A stretch of 64,000 nt of DNA, taken from NCBI RefSeq assembly GCF_020386615.1, contig NZ_CP077769.1:2976001-3040000 (forward strand), written 5' to 3'. Shown piece by piece: positions 42,164-51,223 of the stretch (its first letter is position 1; every line of letters begins with the position of its first letter). The position numbers and the translations under genes are program-made. Source of the DNA: Chitinophaga pendula. Its GTDB lineage: Bacteria > Bacteroidota > Bacteroidia > Chitinophagales > Chitinophagaceae. The notes below the pieces were generated by a model, which ran no database searches, was not told the DNA's origin, and saw only the letters and a list, made by a program, of their open reading frames with translations.

Positions 42164-43435
42164 TCAGGACGGTTTGTTGGTCTTGTTGCCATGACCTTTC
42201 CATTTTCTGCGAGGATTGGGTCCATTGCGTTTTCCCTCTTTCCTGGCCGGCGTGTTGCTTTTCGGTGCTGTCATGTGTTGAGGGACAGGTACTGTGGGCG
42301 GTGCGCCTGCGGACAGGTAGGGATGTTCGGTGATAACGGGGATGGACTGGGCGGTGAGTTTGTTGATATCGCGCAGGTATTCCCTTTCTTCGAAGTCACA
42401 GAAGGACAAGGCTTTACCGCTCCATCCGGCCCTTCCTGTACGACCGATGCGATGTACGTATGTTTCGGGGACGTTAGGCAGTTCGTAGTTGATGACGTAT
42501 GATAGTTCTTCGACGTCGATACCACGAGCGGCGATATCGGTGGCTACCAGTACGCGGAGGTCTCCGGATTTGAAGTTGGTAAGTGCGCGCTGGCGGGCAT
42601 TCTGGGATTTATCGCCATGGATGGCGTCAGCTTTGATATTGTGTTTATTGAGTTGTTTGGCTACGCGGTCGGCGCCATGTTTGGTACGAGTGAATACTAG
42701 GACGCGATCGATGGATTTGTCTTTGAGGACATATTGCAGGAGAGCGGCTTTGTCTTTTTTCTCGACCATATACACGCATTGCGCGACTTTTTCTGCGGTG
42801 GAGGAGACGGGTGCTACTTCCACTTTGACCGGTGCTGTGAGTATGGTATTTGCCAGTTTGGCGATCTCCGGTGGCATGGTAGCGGAGAAAAACAATGTCT
42901 GTCTTTTAGCTGGCAGTTGAGTGATCACTTTTTTCACGTCATGGATGAATCCCATGTCTAGCATACGATCGGCTTCATCGAGTATAAAAAACTCCAGGTG
43001 TCGGAGGGTGATGATGCGTTGAGCGATGAGGTCGAGCAGTCGACCCGGGGTGGCGATGAGTATATCAACACCTTTGCGGATGGCTTCTACCTGTTTTTGT
43101 TGGGATACGCCGCCGAAGATCACGGCATGTTTGAGTCCTGTGTTGCGGCCATATGCGGCGAAGCTTTCATCTATCTGTATGGCCAGTTCCCGGGTGGGTG
43201 TGAGGATGAGTGCGCGTATACTGCCGGCTGCCTGTTTGTGTTGATATAGAAGTTGCAGTATGGGTATGGCGAAAGCGGCGGTTTTACCGGTACCCGTCTG
43301 AGCACAGCCCAGGAGGTCTTTCCCCTGTAACACGACCGGGATGGCCTGTTGTTGTATTGGTGTTGGCGATGTGTATCCTTCTTCGTTCAGTGCGTCCAGT
43401 ATGGGCGCTATCAGTTGTAAATCTGCGAATGACAA
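42164..43435 (-). CDS. DEAD-box RNA helicase
   Basis: 423 residues with all core motifs: Q motif ([10 protein letters not shown]), motif I AQTGTGKT (45-52), Ia PTRELA, motif II DEAD (153-156), motif III SAT, and motif [10 protein letters not shown]. The last 50 residues are basic and disordered ([14 protein letters not shown]), as in RhlE-type enzymes that bind ribosomal RNA. Role: RNA unwinding in ribosome assembly or decay. The leader contains a 14-bp inverted repeat followed by a T-run on the coding strand, and a TACCTTTG promoter 115 bases before the ATG. Confidence 0.94.
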   Translation of the reverse strand: MSFADLQLIAPILDALNEEGYTSPTPIQQQAIPVVLQGKDLLGCAQTGTGKTAAFAIPILQLLYQHKQAAGSIRALILTPTRELAIQIDESFAAYGRNTGLKHAVIFGGVSQQKQVEAIRKGVDILIATPGRLLDLIAQRIITLRHLEFFILDEADRMLDMGFIHDVKKVITQLPAKRQTLFFSATMPPEIAKLANTILTAPVKVEVAPVSSTAEKVAQCVYMVEKKDKAALLQYVLKDKSIDRVLVFTRTKHGADRVAKQLNKHNIKADAIHGDKSQNARQRALTNFKSGDLRVLVATDIAARGIDVEELSYVINYELPNVPETYVHRIGRTGRAGWSGKALSFCDFEEREYLRDINKLTAQSIPVITEHPYLSAGAPPTVPVPQHMTAPKSNTPARKEGKRNGPNPRRKWKGHGNKTNKPS

Positions 43436-43467
43436 ACTCTTTTCTTTTATTTTATAACAGCTAAAAA

Positions 43468-43536
43468 AATAAAGTCACAAGGTCGGAAGCACCGGGGCAA
43501 GATGCCCGCTGTGAGTTGCCATCTTGTGACTTTATT
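43468..43536 (-). promoter_or_regulatory. Large leader hairpin of the DEAD-box helicase gene
   Basis: On the minus strand AATAAAGTCACAAG (43536-43523) is exactly complementary to CTTGTGACTTTATT (43481-43468) over a 41-base loop, and the right arm is followed by TTTTT. Inside the loop AAGATG and CATCTT can also pair. The shape resembles a terminator or attenuator sitting 32 bases before the ATG. Confidence 0.65.
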
Positions 43537-43550
43537 GCTTTTCGATGCCG

Positions 43551-43558
43551 CAAAGGTA
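43551..43558 (-). promoter_or_regulatory. -7 box (TACCTTTG) for the DEAD-box helicase gene
   Basis: TAnnTTTG match on the minus strand, between the EamA terminator and the leader hairpin; predicts a leader of about 110 bases. Confidence 0.55.
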
Positions 43559-43631
43559 CGGCTTATTTGGCAGAAAGACGTTTGACTTTATTTTAATCTA
43601 TATGATTATCATATTGAATCAGTATTAATAG

Positions 43632-43657
43632 AAGCCGGTGCCTGGGCACCGGCTTTT
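43632..43657 (-). terminator. Terminator of the EamA gene
   Basis: AAGCCGGTGC pairs with GCACCGGCTT over a tiny loop just after the stop at 43663; the T-run is stronger on the opposite strand. Confidence 0.65.
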
Positions 43658-43662
43658 GGGTA

Positions 43663-44574
43663 TTAGCGGCGGTTTTCCAGCCATTGTGGGGCGGACATGG
43701 CCCCGAGCATGATGACAATTCCCAGCCATTGCCAGGCGGAAATGGGTTCTCCCAGGAGGAGGTGTGCGCTAACGACGGCTACCGGGAGTTCTACGGTCAT
43801 GAGCATTGCGCTGATGGTCACTCCTACTCTGGGGATGCCAGCGGCGAAACAGAGCGGCGGGATAATCGTACTCAGCAATGCGACGACTGCCATCTGCCAT
43901 CCGAAAGGGGTGAATAGCAAGCCTGAGATGAGGAAGGTGGGGGTACCTACGAGGAGGATGCCCAATGTGGAGCCTGTGATCATCAAGGCGCTCTTTCGGA
44001 GGGCAGGTAAGCCATTTCCTACCCTGCCATTTACGACTACGTAGACGGCGTATACGATAGCGGACAGGAAGGCGATAGCTACACCTCTTATATCGGGCCA
44101 TCCGTTGTGTATACCTATTATCCCGCTAGCTAATACGGTGCCCAGCAGCAATATTGCCATGGTAATGAATTGTGTATTGGCGGGGCGTTTACTAAACAGG
44201 ATCCATTCTATCAGCATGCTGATCCAAGAGAACTGCATCAGCAATATGGCTGCCAGGGAAGCCGGGATATAGATGACGGACTGATAATAAATGTAGGTAG
44301 TCATTCCGATAGAAGAGCCTGCCAATATTACTTTCCATGCTGGTGTGGTTGGCGAGGCGGCTGTGGAAGTTGCTTGTTTATTATGTGGTAGCAGCTGCAG
44401 GGACCATAGCGCCAGCATGCCAAAAAAGGCCTGTGCTCCTGCGACATCCCCCATCGCATATCCTTTACTGTGAGCAATACTGGCTAATGTAGAAAGTACG
44501 CCATAGCAGCAGGCGCCTATGAGAACGAGGATCATTCCTTTGAACATGTCATTAAACGGTTGTCTGTTGCCCAT
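43663..44574 (-). CDS. EamA-family (DMT) exporter
   Basis: 303 residues with ten transmembrane helices in two EamA repeats (first about 10-140, second about 155-298; FKGMILVLIGACCYGVLSTL and AVYVVVNGRVGNGLPALRK). Such proteins export amino acids, purines or drug-like metabolites; substrate unknown. An internal ATG at residue 10 is an alternative start. The upstream 330 bases contain a proline-rich short frame and several mutually exclusive hairpins, suggesting RNA-level control. Confidence 0.88.
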   Translation of the reverse strand: MGNRQPFNDMFKGMILVLIGACCYGVLSTLASIAHSKGYAMGDVAGAQAFFGMLALWSLQLLPHNKQATSTAASPTTPAWKVILAGSSIGMTTYIYYQSVIYIPASLAAILLMQFSWISMLIEWILFSKRPANTQFITMAILLLGTVLASGIIGIHNGWPDIRGVAIAFLSAIVYAVYVVVNGRVGNGLPALRKSALMITGSTLGILLVGTPTFLISGLLFTPFGWQMAVVALLSTIIPPLCFAAGIPRVGVTISAMLMTVELPVAVVSAHLLLGEPISAWQWLGIVIMLGAMSAPQWLENRR

Positions 44575-44604
44575 GCGATCTGTGGCAACAGTGAATAAAG
44601 AATC

Positions 44605-44688
44605 TGACCCTATAAGAGACGGTCATGCGTGAGTGACCAGACGGCGATCAGCCGTCTGTATACGGGCATACGCCAGCCATGTATACAG
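44605..44688 (-). promoter_or_regulatory. Structured leader with alternative hairpins before the EamA gene
   Basis: CTGTATAC/GTATACAG (44656-44688, with an inner GGC/GCC), CAGACGGC/GCCGTCTG (44638-44658, sharing three bases with the former), and GGTCA at 44621-44625, which can pair with TGACC at 44634-44638 or at 44605-44609. No strong T-run follows, so control of translation or processing is as likely as attenuation. Confidence 0.45.
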
Positions 44689-44729
44689 GTGATGGTACTT
44701 CAGCAATATTTTAAATGGAAAATGTTGTC

Positions 44730-44861
44730 TTAAACAACAGGTGGAGGAGGCAGTACAGGAGGGGGCAGGTTATTTACGAGTACGGCTGCACATAATACAA
44801 CGGTACGACCACCGGGATATCCGGGGGCATGTTGTAAAATATGGTATGCAGCTGTTATCAT
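44730..44861 (-). CDS. Possible 43-residue proline-rich leader peptide
   Basis: A short frame from ATG 44861 encodes 43 residues; the middle is hydrophobic (TVVLCAAVLVNN) and the end is NLPPPVLPPPPVV directly before TAA. It lies 49 bases after the Crp/Fnr stop and before the structured EamA leader. Runs of Pro stall ribosomes in general, so a stalling leader peptide is imaginable, but short open frames also occur by chance. The remainder of the 336-base gap holds nothing else gene-like. Confidence 0.25.
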   Translation of the reverse strand: MITAAYHILQHAPGYPGGRTVVLCAAVLVNNLPPPVLPPPPVV

Positions 44862-44910
44862 GCGATAAAGATAACTATAGGAAATGGAATTAGCAAATCG
44901 GTGACGGCAG

Positions 44911-45516
44911 TTATTCTTCTTTACCAGTGTTTTTGGACCTGATCTGGCTGAGGAATACTGGTGTAATGCCCAGATAGGATGCGAGATATTTCTGTGGTAT
45001 ACGTTGTGGTAAAGCGGGGTATTTCTTCAGGAATGCTTCATAACGTTGGGCACCTGTCATACTGATGTTGTGCAGGATGCGTTCGTTTTGTGCGATGTAG
45101 GCATTCTGATGCAGGATGCGGAAATACTTTTCAAAGGCAGGGACCTCACGATATAGTTGTTCCAGTGCCGGCAGGTCCAGTTGCCATACTGTAACGGGGC
45201 TTAGTGCTTCGATATGCACAGCCGCAGGTTGTTGGCGAAGGTAGGACCCCAGGTCAGATATCCACCAATCTTCTATTGCGAAGTGTAGCGTATGTTCATC
45301 ACCGTTATCATCCACATAAAAAGAGCGGAGGCATCCTTCCACGACAAAACTTTCATACCGGCAGATCTCTCTTGCCTGGAGGAGATATTGTCGCCGGCGT
45401 AGTTTTTTGACCTGCAGGCAAGACAGGAAGTATTCCTGTTCGGCTGTGGTGAGGGTGATGTATCTATCTACCTGTGCGAGTATCTTTTGTCTGGCGGTGT
45501 CTACCTGTTCCTGCAT
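44911..45516 (-). CDS. Crp/Fnr-family transcriptional regulator
   Basis: 201 residues. Beta-roll sensor domain (LLQAREICRYESFVVEGCLR, DNGDEHTLHFAIEDWW) and C-terminal helix-turn-helix (QKYLASYLGITPVFLSQIRSK). Closely parallel to the regulator at 36457. No Fe-S cysteines. It is divergent from an Old Yellow Enzyme gene and probably controls it. ATG 45516 was chosen because the upstream in-frame TTG lies inside a TACCTTTG box. Confidence 0.9.
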   Translation of the reverse strand: MQEQVDTARQKILAQVDRYITLTTAEQEYFLSCLQVKKLRRRQYLLQAREICRYESFVVEGCLRSFYVDDNGDEHTLHFAIEDWWISDLGSYLRQQPAAVHIEALSPVTVWQLDLPALEQLYREVPAFEKYFRILHQNAYIAQNERILHNISMTGAQRYEAFLKKYPALPQRIPQKYLASYLGITPVFLSQIRSKNTGKEE

Positions 45517-45534
45517 GAACGCTTTTGTTTGGGG

Positions 45535-45542
45535 CAAAGGTA
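45535..45542 (-). promoter_or_regulatory. -7 box (TACCTTTG) for the second Crp/Fnr gene
   Basis: TAnnTTTG match on the minus strand, 18 bases before ATG 45516. An A/T-rich imperfect palindrome (TATTATAAC / GTTTATTATAATA) near 45570-45595 lies between the two divergent promoters. Confidence 0.5.
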
Positions 45543-45621
45543 CTAAAACGGGAGGGGGGGATACAATTATTATAACGCTGTTTATTATAATAGTTTAACG
45601 TTTGGCGGCCTGTTGTGCTAC

Positions 45622-45629
45622 TAATTTTG
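45622..45629 (+). promoter_or_regulatory. -7 box (TAATTTTG) for the Old Yellow Enzyme gene
   Basis: TAnnTTTG match on the plus strand, 23 bases before ATG 45653. Confidence 0.5.
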
Positions 45630-45652
45630 TGGGCACAATAAAACGAGCAGAT

Positions 45653-46684
45653 ATGCAAACGACACTTACTACTCATCCTGCTACGACGGTTACCCATATA
45701 GCACAATTGACATTAAAAAACCGGCTGGCGGTGGCTCCTATGTCACGTATCAGTGCGGATGCTGCCGGAGTGCCTGGGGCGGCGATGCTGGCATATTATC
45801 AAGGTTACGCTGCGGGCGGCTTCGGTTTAGTCATTAGTGAGGGTATCTATACCGACGATCATTTCAGCCAGGCTTATCCGCAGCAGCCGGGGCTTGTAAA
45901 TGAGGAGCAGGTGGCGGGATGGCAGGTTATTACGAAGGCGGTGCATGTGGAAGGTGCTTTTATTATGGCCCAGTTGATGCATGCGGGCGGACTATCACAA
46001 TATCATGCGGTACCGAAGGCCCCCTCTGCGTTGCAGCCTTTAGGCGAACGGTTGAAAGGATATGGCGGGGCCGGCCCCTACTCTGTTTCCCGTGCGATGA
46101 CGCAAGCGGATATCGATCAGGCAGTAGCTGGCTATGCGCAGGCGGCGCGATATGCGGTAGCTGCGGGTTTTGATGGTGTAGAGATACATGCTGCCAACGG
46201 TTATCTGCCTGATCAGTTCCTGACAGCCTATACGAATGAGCGGGAGGATGGTTACGGTGGGGATGTAGCTGGCCGTTTCCGTTTTACTGCGGAGGTACTG
46301 GCGGCGGTGCGAGCGGTGGTACCGGCAGGTTTTGTGGTGGGATTGCGTTTGTCAGAAGGCAAGGTCAATCATTTAGATTATCGCTGGCCGGACGGTGCGG
46401 CGACGGCACAAGCGGTCCTGACGGCGGTGAAAGCGAGTGCGCCGACGTATGTTCATATTGCGGCGGAAGGAGGTAACTGGGTTGCGGAGACACATTATCC
46501 GGACGGCAGTTCTTACAGCGGGCTGGCCAAGGCGATGCTGGGTGTGCCTGTTATCGCGAACGGCGGTTTGCATGATATGACGATCTCCCGGCGGGTATTG
46601 GAGGAAGGGCATGCGGACCTGGTAGCGATCGGCAGGGCGGCGTTGAAGGATCCATCCTGGCCCCGGCTGCAATTCGGGATATAG
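45653..46684 (+). CDS. Old Yellow Enzyme-family NADH:flavin oxidoreductase
   Basis: 343 residues of an FMN-binding TIM barrel: LTLKNRLAVAPMSRISAD, AQLMHAGG, GVEIHAANGYLPDQFLT, NEREDGYGGD, and the phosphate-binding VIANGG plus VAIGRAALKDPSWP near the end. It reduces alkenes or nitro-compounds with NAD(P)H. Divergent from the Crp/Fnr regulator. ATG 45653 follows the promoter box, so the longer frame from 45602 was set aside. Terminator follows. Confidence 0.92.
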   Translation: MQTTLTTHPATTVTHIAQLTLKNRLAVAPMSRISADAAGVPGAAMLAYYQGYAAGGFGLVISEGIYTDDHFSQAYPQQPGLVNEEQVAGWQVITKAVHVEGAFIMAQLMHAGGLSQYHAVPKAPSALQPLGERLKGYGGAGPYSVSRAMTQADIDQAVAGYAQAARYAVAAGFDGVEIHAANGYLPDQFLTAYTNEREDGYGGDVAGRFRFTAEVLAAVRAVVPAGFVVGLRLSEGKVNHLDYRWPDGAATAQAVLTAVKASAPTYVHIAAEGGNWVAETHYPDGSSYSGLAKAMLGVPVIANGGLHDMTISRRVLEEGHADLVAIGRAALKDPSWPRLQFGI

Positions 46685-46707
46685 TCAGCCTGTATATTTA
46701 AAAAAAG

Positions 46708-46740
46708 AGGCGGTCTCCTTTATGGGGAGCCGCCCTTTTT
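46708..46740. terminator. Bidirectional terminator
   Basis: GGCGGTCTCC pairs with GGGGAGCCGCC (one bulge), flanked by an A-run and a T-run, between convergent OYE and SusD genes. Confidence 0.78.
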
Positions 46741-46763
46741 ATGTGTAACAGTTATAGCTTATT

Positions 46764-48170
46764 TTATTGCCATTTAGGATGTTGTTTTATGACTTCGTTC
46801 GCCATGATTTCGGCATTGGGTATAGGTATGTAATACTCTCTGCGGTCGGTGGTCAGGTTCACGGCACCCTGTGCCTGTGCCACGTCGTTGGGTCCCCTGT
46901 TAATAGGCAGGTTGTTACGACGCAAGTCTACATAGCGATGGGCTTCGAAAGCCAGTTCTTTGAATCGTTCTTCGATCACGGCGGTAAGGAGAGCATCAGG
47001 TGTAGCGTAGGCTACGGGTACATATCCTGCGATGCGAGCTGTACGTAGTGTGGTGAGGTCGGCATTGCCTGACAGCAGACCGGCGGCACCTTGTTTTGCA
47101 TATGCTTCTGCACGGATGAGGTACATTTCTGCTACGCGGAACAATTTAGCATCGGCGAGATTGACGAGTGCTGCCTGTCCGCCGACGAACTTCTGCACGG
47201 TCCAGCGAGGGTTGGTGGGGCTGGTGTTGAGTGCTTTGAAGTAGCTGGCAAAACGGATATCATTTGTTTTATCGAATAGATCCATCAGTTTGAATGCAGG
47301 TGCGTAGATGATACGGCCGGTGAGATCGCGGTAGTTGGTACCGAGGCGTTCCTGTCCGTTATCTCTTTTCAATTTCCATATTACTTCGGTGTTGTCGGTA
47401 TCCAGCCAGATATTGGGGAACTGAGTACGGGAAGCCAGTGCTGCTTTGTTGATGATCTCGGTGGCGAAACCTATAGCGGCATCGTAGTTCTTTTGCAGCA
47501 GTGCTGCGCGGGCCTGAATGGCGGTGATTGCGTTCAGTGTGATGCGGGTGTTGGGGGTAAAACTTGTTGGTATCAGTGCTTTGGCATCTGTGAGATCTTT
47601 GTTGATCTGTTCGAGGACCTTACCCACTGTTTCGCGGCCAGGTTTGCTGAGCTGGGATACGGTCATGACCGGTACGCCCGGCGAAGTTGGTTCATAGTCT
47701 ACAGCGTAGTACCGTAACAATTCGAGGTGTGCAAAGGCACGTAATCCCAGTAGCTCTCCTTTCAATCTATTTTTGGTTGCCAGTTCGGCATCGGTGGCAG
47801 GGATGCCATCGATGACTTTCAGCAGTCTGTTTCCCCTGTCGATGACATCGTAATAGTTGGCCCAGGCCGGCGCTGTTTCTCCGCCGCCGGCATCATATTG
47901 CCAGCGATATACGATCACTCCCCTACCCGTATTATTTTCTAACGGCATGGTGGCTTCGTCGGTGAGCAATGAGGTGGCGTATTGGGTATTTGCTGCTGCG
48001 AAGCCGGCATATACACCGACTACGCCGGTATTCAGGTCACTGACTGTTTTGATAGACGTAGCCTGGTCTACTGAGTCGGTTGGTTTCAGATCCAGATCGG
48101 CCAGGCATCCGGTGGCAAGTACGGAGAAGGCGAGGCTGGTATATAGTAGTTTATTTATATTCAGTTTCAT
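46764..48170 (-). CDS. SusD/RagB-family nutrient-binding outer-membrane lipoprotein
   Basis: 468 residues. Lipoprotein signal with Cys22 (LATGC), SusD-like helical N-terminal domain (ANYYDVIDRGNRLLKVIDGI, LKGELLGLRAFAHLELLRYY) and C-terminal SusD/RagB half (FRVAEMYLIRAEAYAKQGA, ERFKELAFEAHRYVDLRRNN). It caps the SusC channel encoded 17 bases upstream and binds the glycan or peptide to be imported. No hydrolase lies beside it, so the ligand cannot be named. Confidence 0.94.
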   Translation of the reverse strand: MKLNINKLLYTSLAFSVLATGCLADLDLKPTDSVDQATSIKTVSDLNTGVVGVYAGFAAANTQYATSLLTDEATMPLENNTGRGVIVYRWQYDAGGGETAPAWANYYDVIDRGNRLLKVIDGIPATDAELATKNRLKGELLGLRAFAHLELLRYYAVDYEPTSPGVPVMTVSQLSKPGRETVGKVLEQINKDLTDAKALIPTSFTPNTRITLNAITAIQARAALLQKNYDAAIGFATEIINKAALASRTQFPNIWLDTDNTEVIWKLKRDNGQERLGTNYRDLTGRIIYAPAFKLMDLFDKTNDIRFASYFKALNTSPTNPRWTVQKFVGGQAALVNLADAKLFRVAEMYLIRAEAYAKQGAAGLLSGNADLTTLRTARIAGYVPVAYATPDALLTAVIEERFKELAFEAHRYVDLRRNNLPINRGPNDVAQAQGAVNLTTDRREYYIPIPNAEIMANEVIKQHPKWQ

Positions 48171-48187
48171 GGTTTATACGCTTAAGA

Positions 48188-51100
48188 TCAGAAATTAACT
48201 CTCACGCCGGCAGTGTAGGTACGAGCTGCAGGGTATTCAAATGTCGAAATATTGTTATTGTCTTCCGGATCGAAGCCATTCCAGTTGGTGATGGTAAAGA
48301 GGTTCTGTCCGGAGGCATAGATCTGCACATCGCTGAGCAGTTTAGTTGCTGCCAGCCATTTTTTAGGCAAGGAGTAACCGATGCGCAGGTTTCTGAAGCG
48401 GATATAGGAAGCGTCCTGGATGTCTTTGGAGGAGAATCTTCTCGGATCGCCGAATGCGGGGATATCGGTCTGGTCTCCTTTATTTTTCCAGCGGTTGAAC
48501 CACTGGGTAGATTGGTTGCTGGTAGCGAAGGACGGGTTCTGATTGAAGAAGTCTTCGTTATTGAACCGTTTGTAGCCGGAGGCGAAGGAGAATACGGCAT
48601 CGAGTGTAAGGCCTTTCCAGGATACGCTGGTATTAAAACCACCGAGGAATGGCGGGTTGTAGGTACCGAATTCTGCTACGCTCATGGTGGCGGTATTGTA
48701 AGCGGTGGATTTGGTTTTTCCATCTGCGGAGTAGTATTCTGCTTTACCTGTTTCCGGATTTACGCCTGCGTATTTCACTACGTAGTGCGTACCGATGGGT
48801 AGTCCTACTCTGATGATGCTGGTACCCTGAACGAATTCATTTACTTCACCCAGTTCGAGTATTTCATTTTTGTTGTAGGCGAAGTTGGCGCCGATGGTCC
48901 AGGTAACGTTTTTATTACTGATGACATCTCCGGCGATGTCTACTTCTATACCACGGTTGCGCATAACGCCCGCGTTGATCCTGCGGCTGGTGAATCCGGA
49001 AGTACGGGACAGCTGTTGATCGACGAAGAGGTTGCTGGTTCTTTTATTGTACCATTCTACGGTCACACGCAGCCTGTCTTTAAAGGCAGCGAGGTCGATA
49101 CCGAAGTTGAGCATATTGCTGTATTCCCAATCGTAGTCGGGGTTACCGATGTCGCTCGGTGTTACGCCCGGGGTACCATCATACCTGGTGGGTGCATAGG
49201 AGGCTACATATCCGAAGTCTCTGTCGGACGGGAACGGAGTAGCGGACAGGCCATAGCTACCTCTGAGGCGGATGGTAGAGAGGGCGTTTACGTTAGCCAG
49301 GAATTGTTCTTTTTTAAGGTCCCATCCGGCACCTACTGACCAGAAGGAATGCCAACGGTTTTTCTCCGGCACGGTGCTGGAGCCATCTCGGCGCCAGGTG
49401 AGGTTGAGGGTGTATTTGTCGTCGTAGGAGTATTTACCGATGGCGATTACAGAAGCCAGGGCATTACCTGTTTTCCTGCCACTGATTACGGGAATAAATC
49501 CGTTGGTATTGTTACCGGGGGTGATGCCTACCGGTGTTTCGGGGAATAATGGATTGAGTCCGTATCCTGTGAAACTGTTGTCGTTGTATTTCGCGCGGTT
49601 GAATTCGTATAATGCGGACACTTCAAAGTCGTGCTTATTGATGCTGTTGTGATAAGTCAGCCCTGAGGTGGAGGTGAATTGCATATAGCGGGAGAAGGAT
49701 TCGCCGTATGAACCCTGTCTTCCGGTGGCTTGTGATCCGGTATAGGAATTGGGGTTGATATAGCGGGAGCCGGTACGCTGGCGATAGTCGATACCGACGG
49801 TGGTACGTGCGTACAGGTGCGGATGCAGGTCGTATTTGAGACGAGCGCTGATCACGCCTTTCAGTTCTCCGCTTTTGCTGGTGGTGTTGAGTACGCGTTC
49901 GAGTGCATCGGAACCTTCGCGTTGGTCATAAACGTTGTAGGCAGCACTATTACTACTATTTACCAATACGCCATTGATGTAAGGGTATTCGTAAGGCAGT
50001 GCGTAGTATACGGCTGCGAATGGGTTTAAGATGGAGGTTGTATTTTCCTGTTCAATAAAGCTGAGGTTCGTGTATGCGATGGCGGAGCTTACGGAAGCGC
50101 TGAATTTATCTCCTTTAAAGTCAACGTTGGTACGGAAGCTATATCTTTCGAGGCCGGAGCGCAGGGCGATACCGTCCTGTTTGTAGTAATTGAGGGCGGT
50201 GTAGAACTGTGTTCTTTCATTACCACCGCTGGCGGTGAGTTCATGTTCCTGGAATCTGGCGTTATCGCGGAAGAAGATCTTTCTCCAGTCGGTGTTTAGA
50301 TTGCGTAAGCTATCGAGGACACCTTTGTTTTTAGCTTTATCTGCTTCGCTGAGGTTGGCGTTGCGTGGGTTGAGCGGAGAGAGGGACCATCCGGGGCCGT
50401 AGGTAGCGCCGGTTTCCTGTCCTATTTCTTCTTCGAATTTGAGGCGTTCTGCAGCGTTCATCATATCGAAGCGGGGGCGTGTCTGTGTGGAGATACCATG
50501 TTGGGTACGGAGACCGAATACGACGCGACCTTCTTTACCTTTTTTGGTGGTGATCACGATCACGCCGTTAGAGCCACGGGAGCCATATAATGCAGTAGCA
50601 TTGGCATCTTTGAGTACGGTGATACTTTCGAAATCGGCCGTATTGAGGGATGCGAACTGAGAGCCTTCGATGGGAATACCATCTACTATATATAAGGGTG
50701 TGGAGGAGCCACTGATGGTACCCTGCCCGCGTATTACCACTCTGTTGGCGGAACCAGGCTGCCCACTTCCTGCGGTGCTGTAAAGACCAGCTACGCGGCC
50801 TTGCAGGGCCTGGTCGAAGGTAGCAGCGGGGATATCTTTTAGTTTGCCTGCGCTTACAGTGGATACTGCACCAGTATACTTACGGCGTGTAGTAGCATCA
50901 TAACTGCTGACTACGATCTCATCGAGCAGTTTGTCGTTGCGCTGGAGGGCGACATCTATTACGGTGTTATTATTGATGGTGATCTCTTTGTTGTTATATC
51001 CCACGAAGGTGAACATAAGTGTAGATCTGGGAGGTACCTGGAGGGTATAGGCTCCATCGTTGTTTGTTACAGTACCTCTTTTGGTTCCTTTGATAGCGAT

Positions 51101-51223
51101 TGTTACGCCTGGCATAGCCGATCCATCAGTTGCATCGGTCACGCGCCCGGTGACTGACTGCGCCTGTACAAAGCCAGCTAGCAGCAGGCATGCGCTTAGC
51201 CACAAGCAAAACGTTTTCCTCAT
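48188..51223 (-). CDS. SusC/RagA-family TonB-dependent receptor
   Basis: 1011 residues. Signal peptide (about 1-22), carboxypeptidase-D regulatory-like domain (about 23-95; VTGRVTDATDGSAMPGVTIA), plug (about 113-220; FDQALQGRVAGLYSTAGSGQ, VLKDANATALYGSRGSNGV) and barrel ending in FEYPAARTYTAGVRVNF. Unlike the receptor at 3574 it lacks an STN domain, so it is not expected to signal through FecR. Works with the SusD encoded downstream. The sigma/FecR locus on the other side is divergent. Confidence 0.95.
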   Translation of the reverse strand: MRKTFCLWLSACLLLAGFVQAQSVTGRVTDATDGSAMPGVTIAIKGTKRGTVTNNDGAYTLQVPPRSTLMFTFVGYNNKEITINNNTVIDVALQRNDKLLDEIVVSSYDATTRRKYTGAVSTVSAGKLKDIPAATFDQALQGRVAGLYSTAGSGQPGSANRVVIRGQGTISGSSTPLYIVDGIPIEGSQFASLNTADFESITVLKDANATALYGSRGSNGVIVITTKKGKEGRVVFGLRTQHGISTQTRPRFDMMNAAERLKFEEEIGQETGATYGPGWSLSPLNPRNANLSEADKAKNKGVLDSLRNLNTDWRKIFFRDNARFQEHELTASGGNERTQFYTALNYYKQDGIALRSGLERYSFRTNVDFKGDKFSASVSSAIAYTNLSFIEQENTTSILNPFAAVYYALPYEYPYINGVLVNSSNSAAYNVYDQREGSDALERVLNTTSKSGELKGVISARLKYDLHPHLYARTTVGIDYRQRTGSRYINPNSYTGSQATGRQGSYGESFSRYMQFTSTSGLTYHNSINKHDFEVSALYEFNRAKYNDNSFTGYGLNPLFPETPVGITPGNNTNGFIPVISGRKTGNALASVIAIGKYSYDDKYTLNLTWRRDGSSTVPEKNRWHSFWSVGAGWDLKKEQFLANVNALSTIRLRGSYGLSATPFPSDRDFGYVASYAPTRYDGTPGVTPSDIGNPDYDWEYSNMLNFGIDLAAFKDRLRVTVEWYNKRTSNLFVDQQLSRTSGFTSRRINAGVMRNRGIEVDIAGDVISNKNVTWTIGANFAYNKNEILELGEVNEFVQGTSIIRVGLPIGTHYVVKYAGVNPETGKAEYYSADGKTKSTAYNTATMSVAEFGTYNPPFLGGFNTSVSWKGLTLDAVFSFASGYKRFNNEDFFNQNPSFATSNQSTQWFNRWKNKGDQTDIPAFGDPRRFSSKDIQDASYIRFRNLRIGYSLPKKWLAATKLLSDVQIYASGQNLFTITNWNGFDPEDNNNISTFEYPAARTYTAGVRVNF

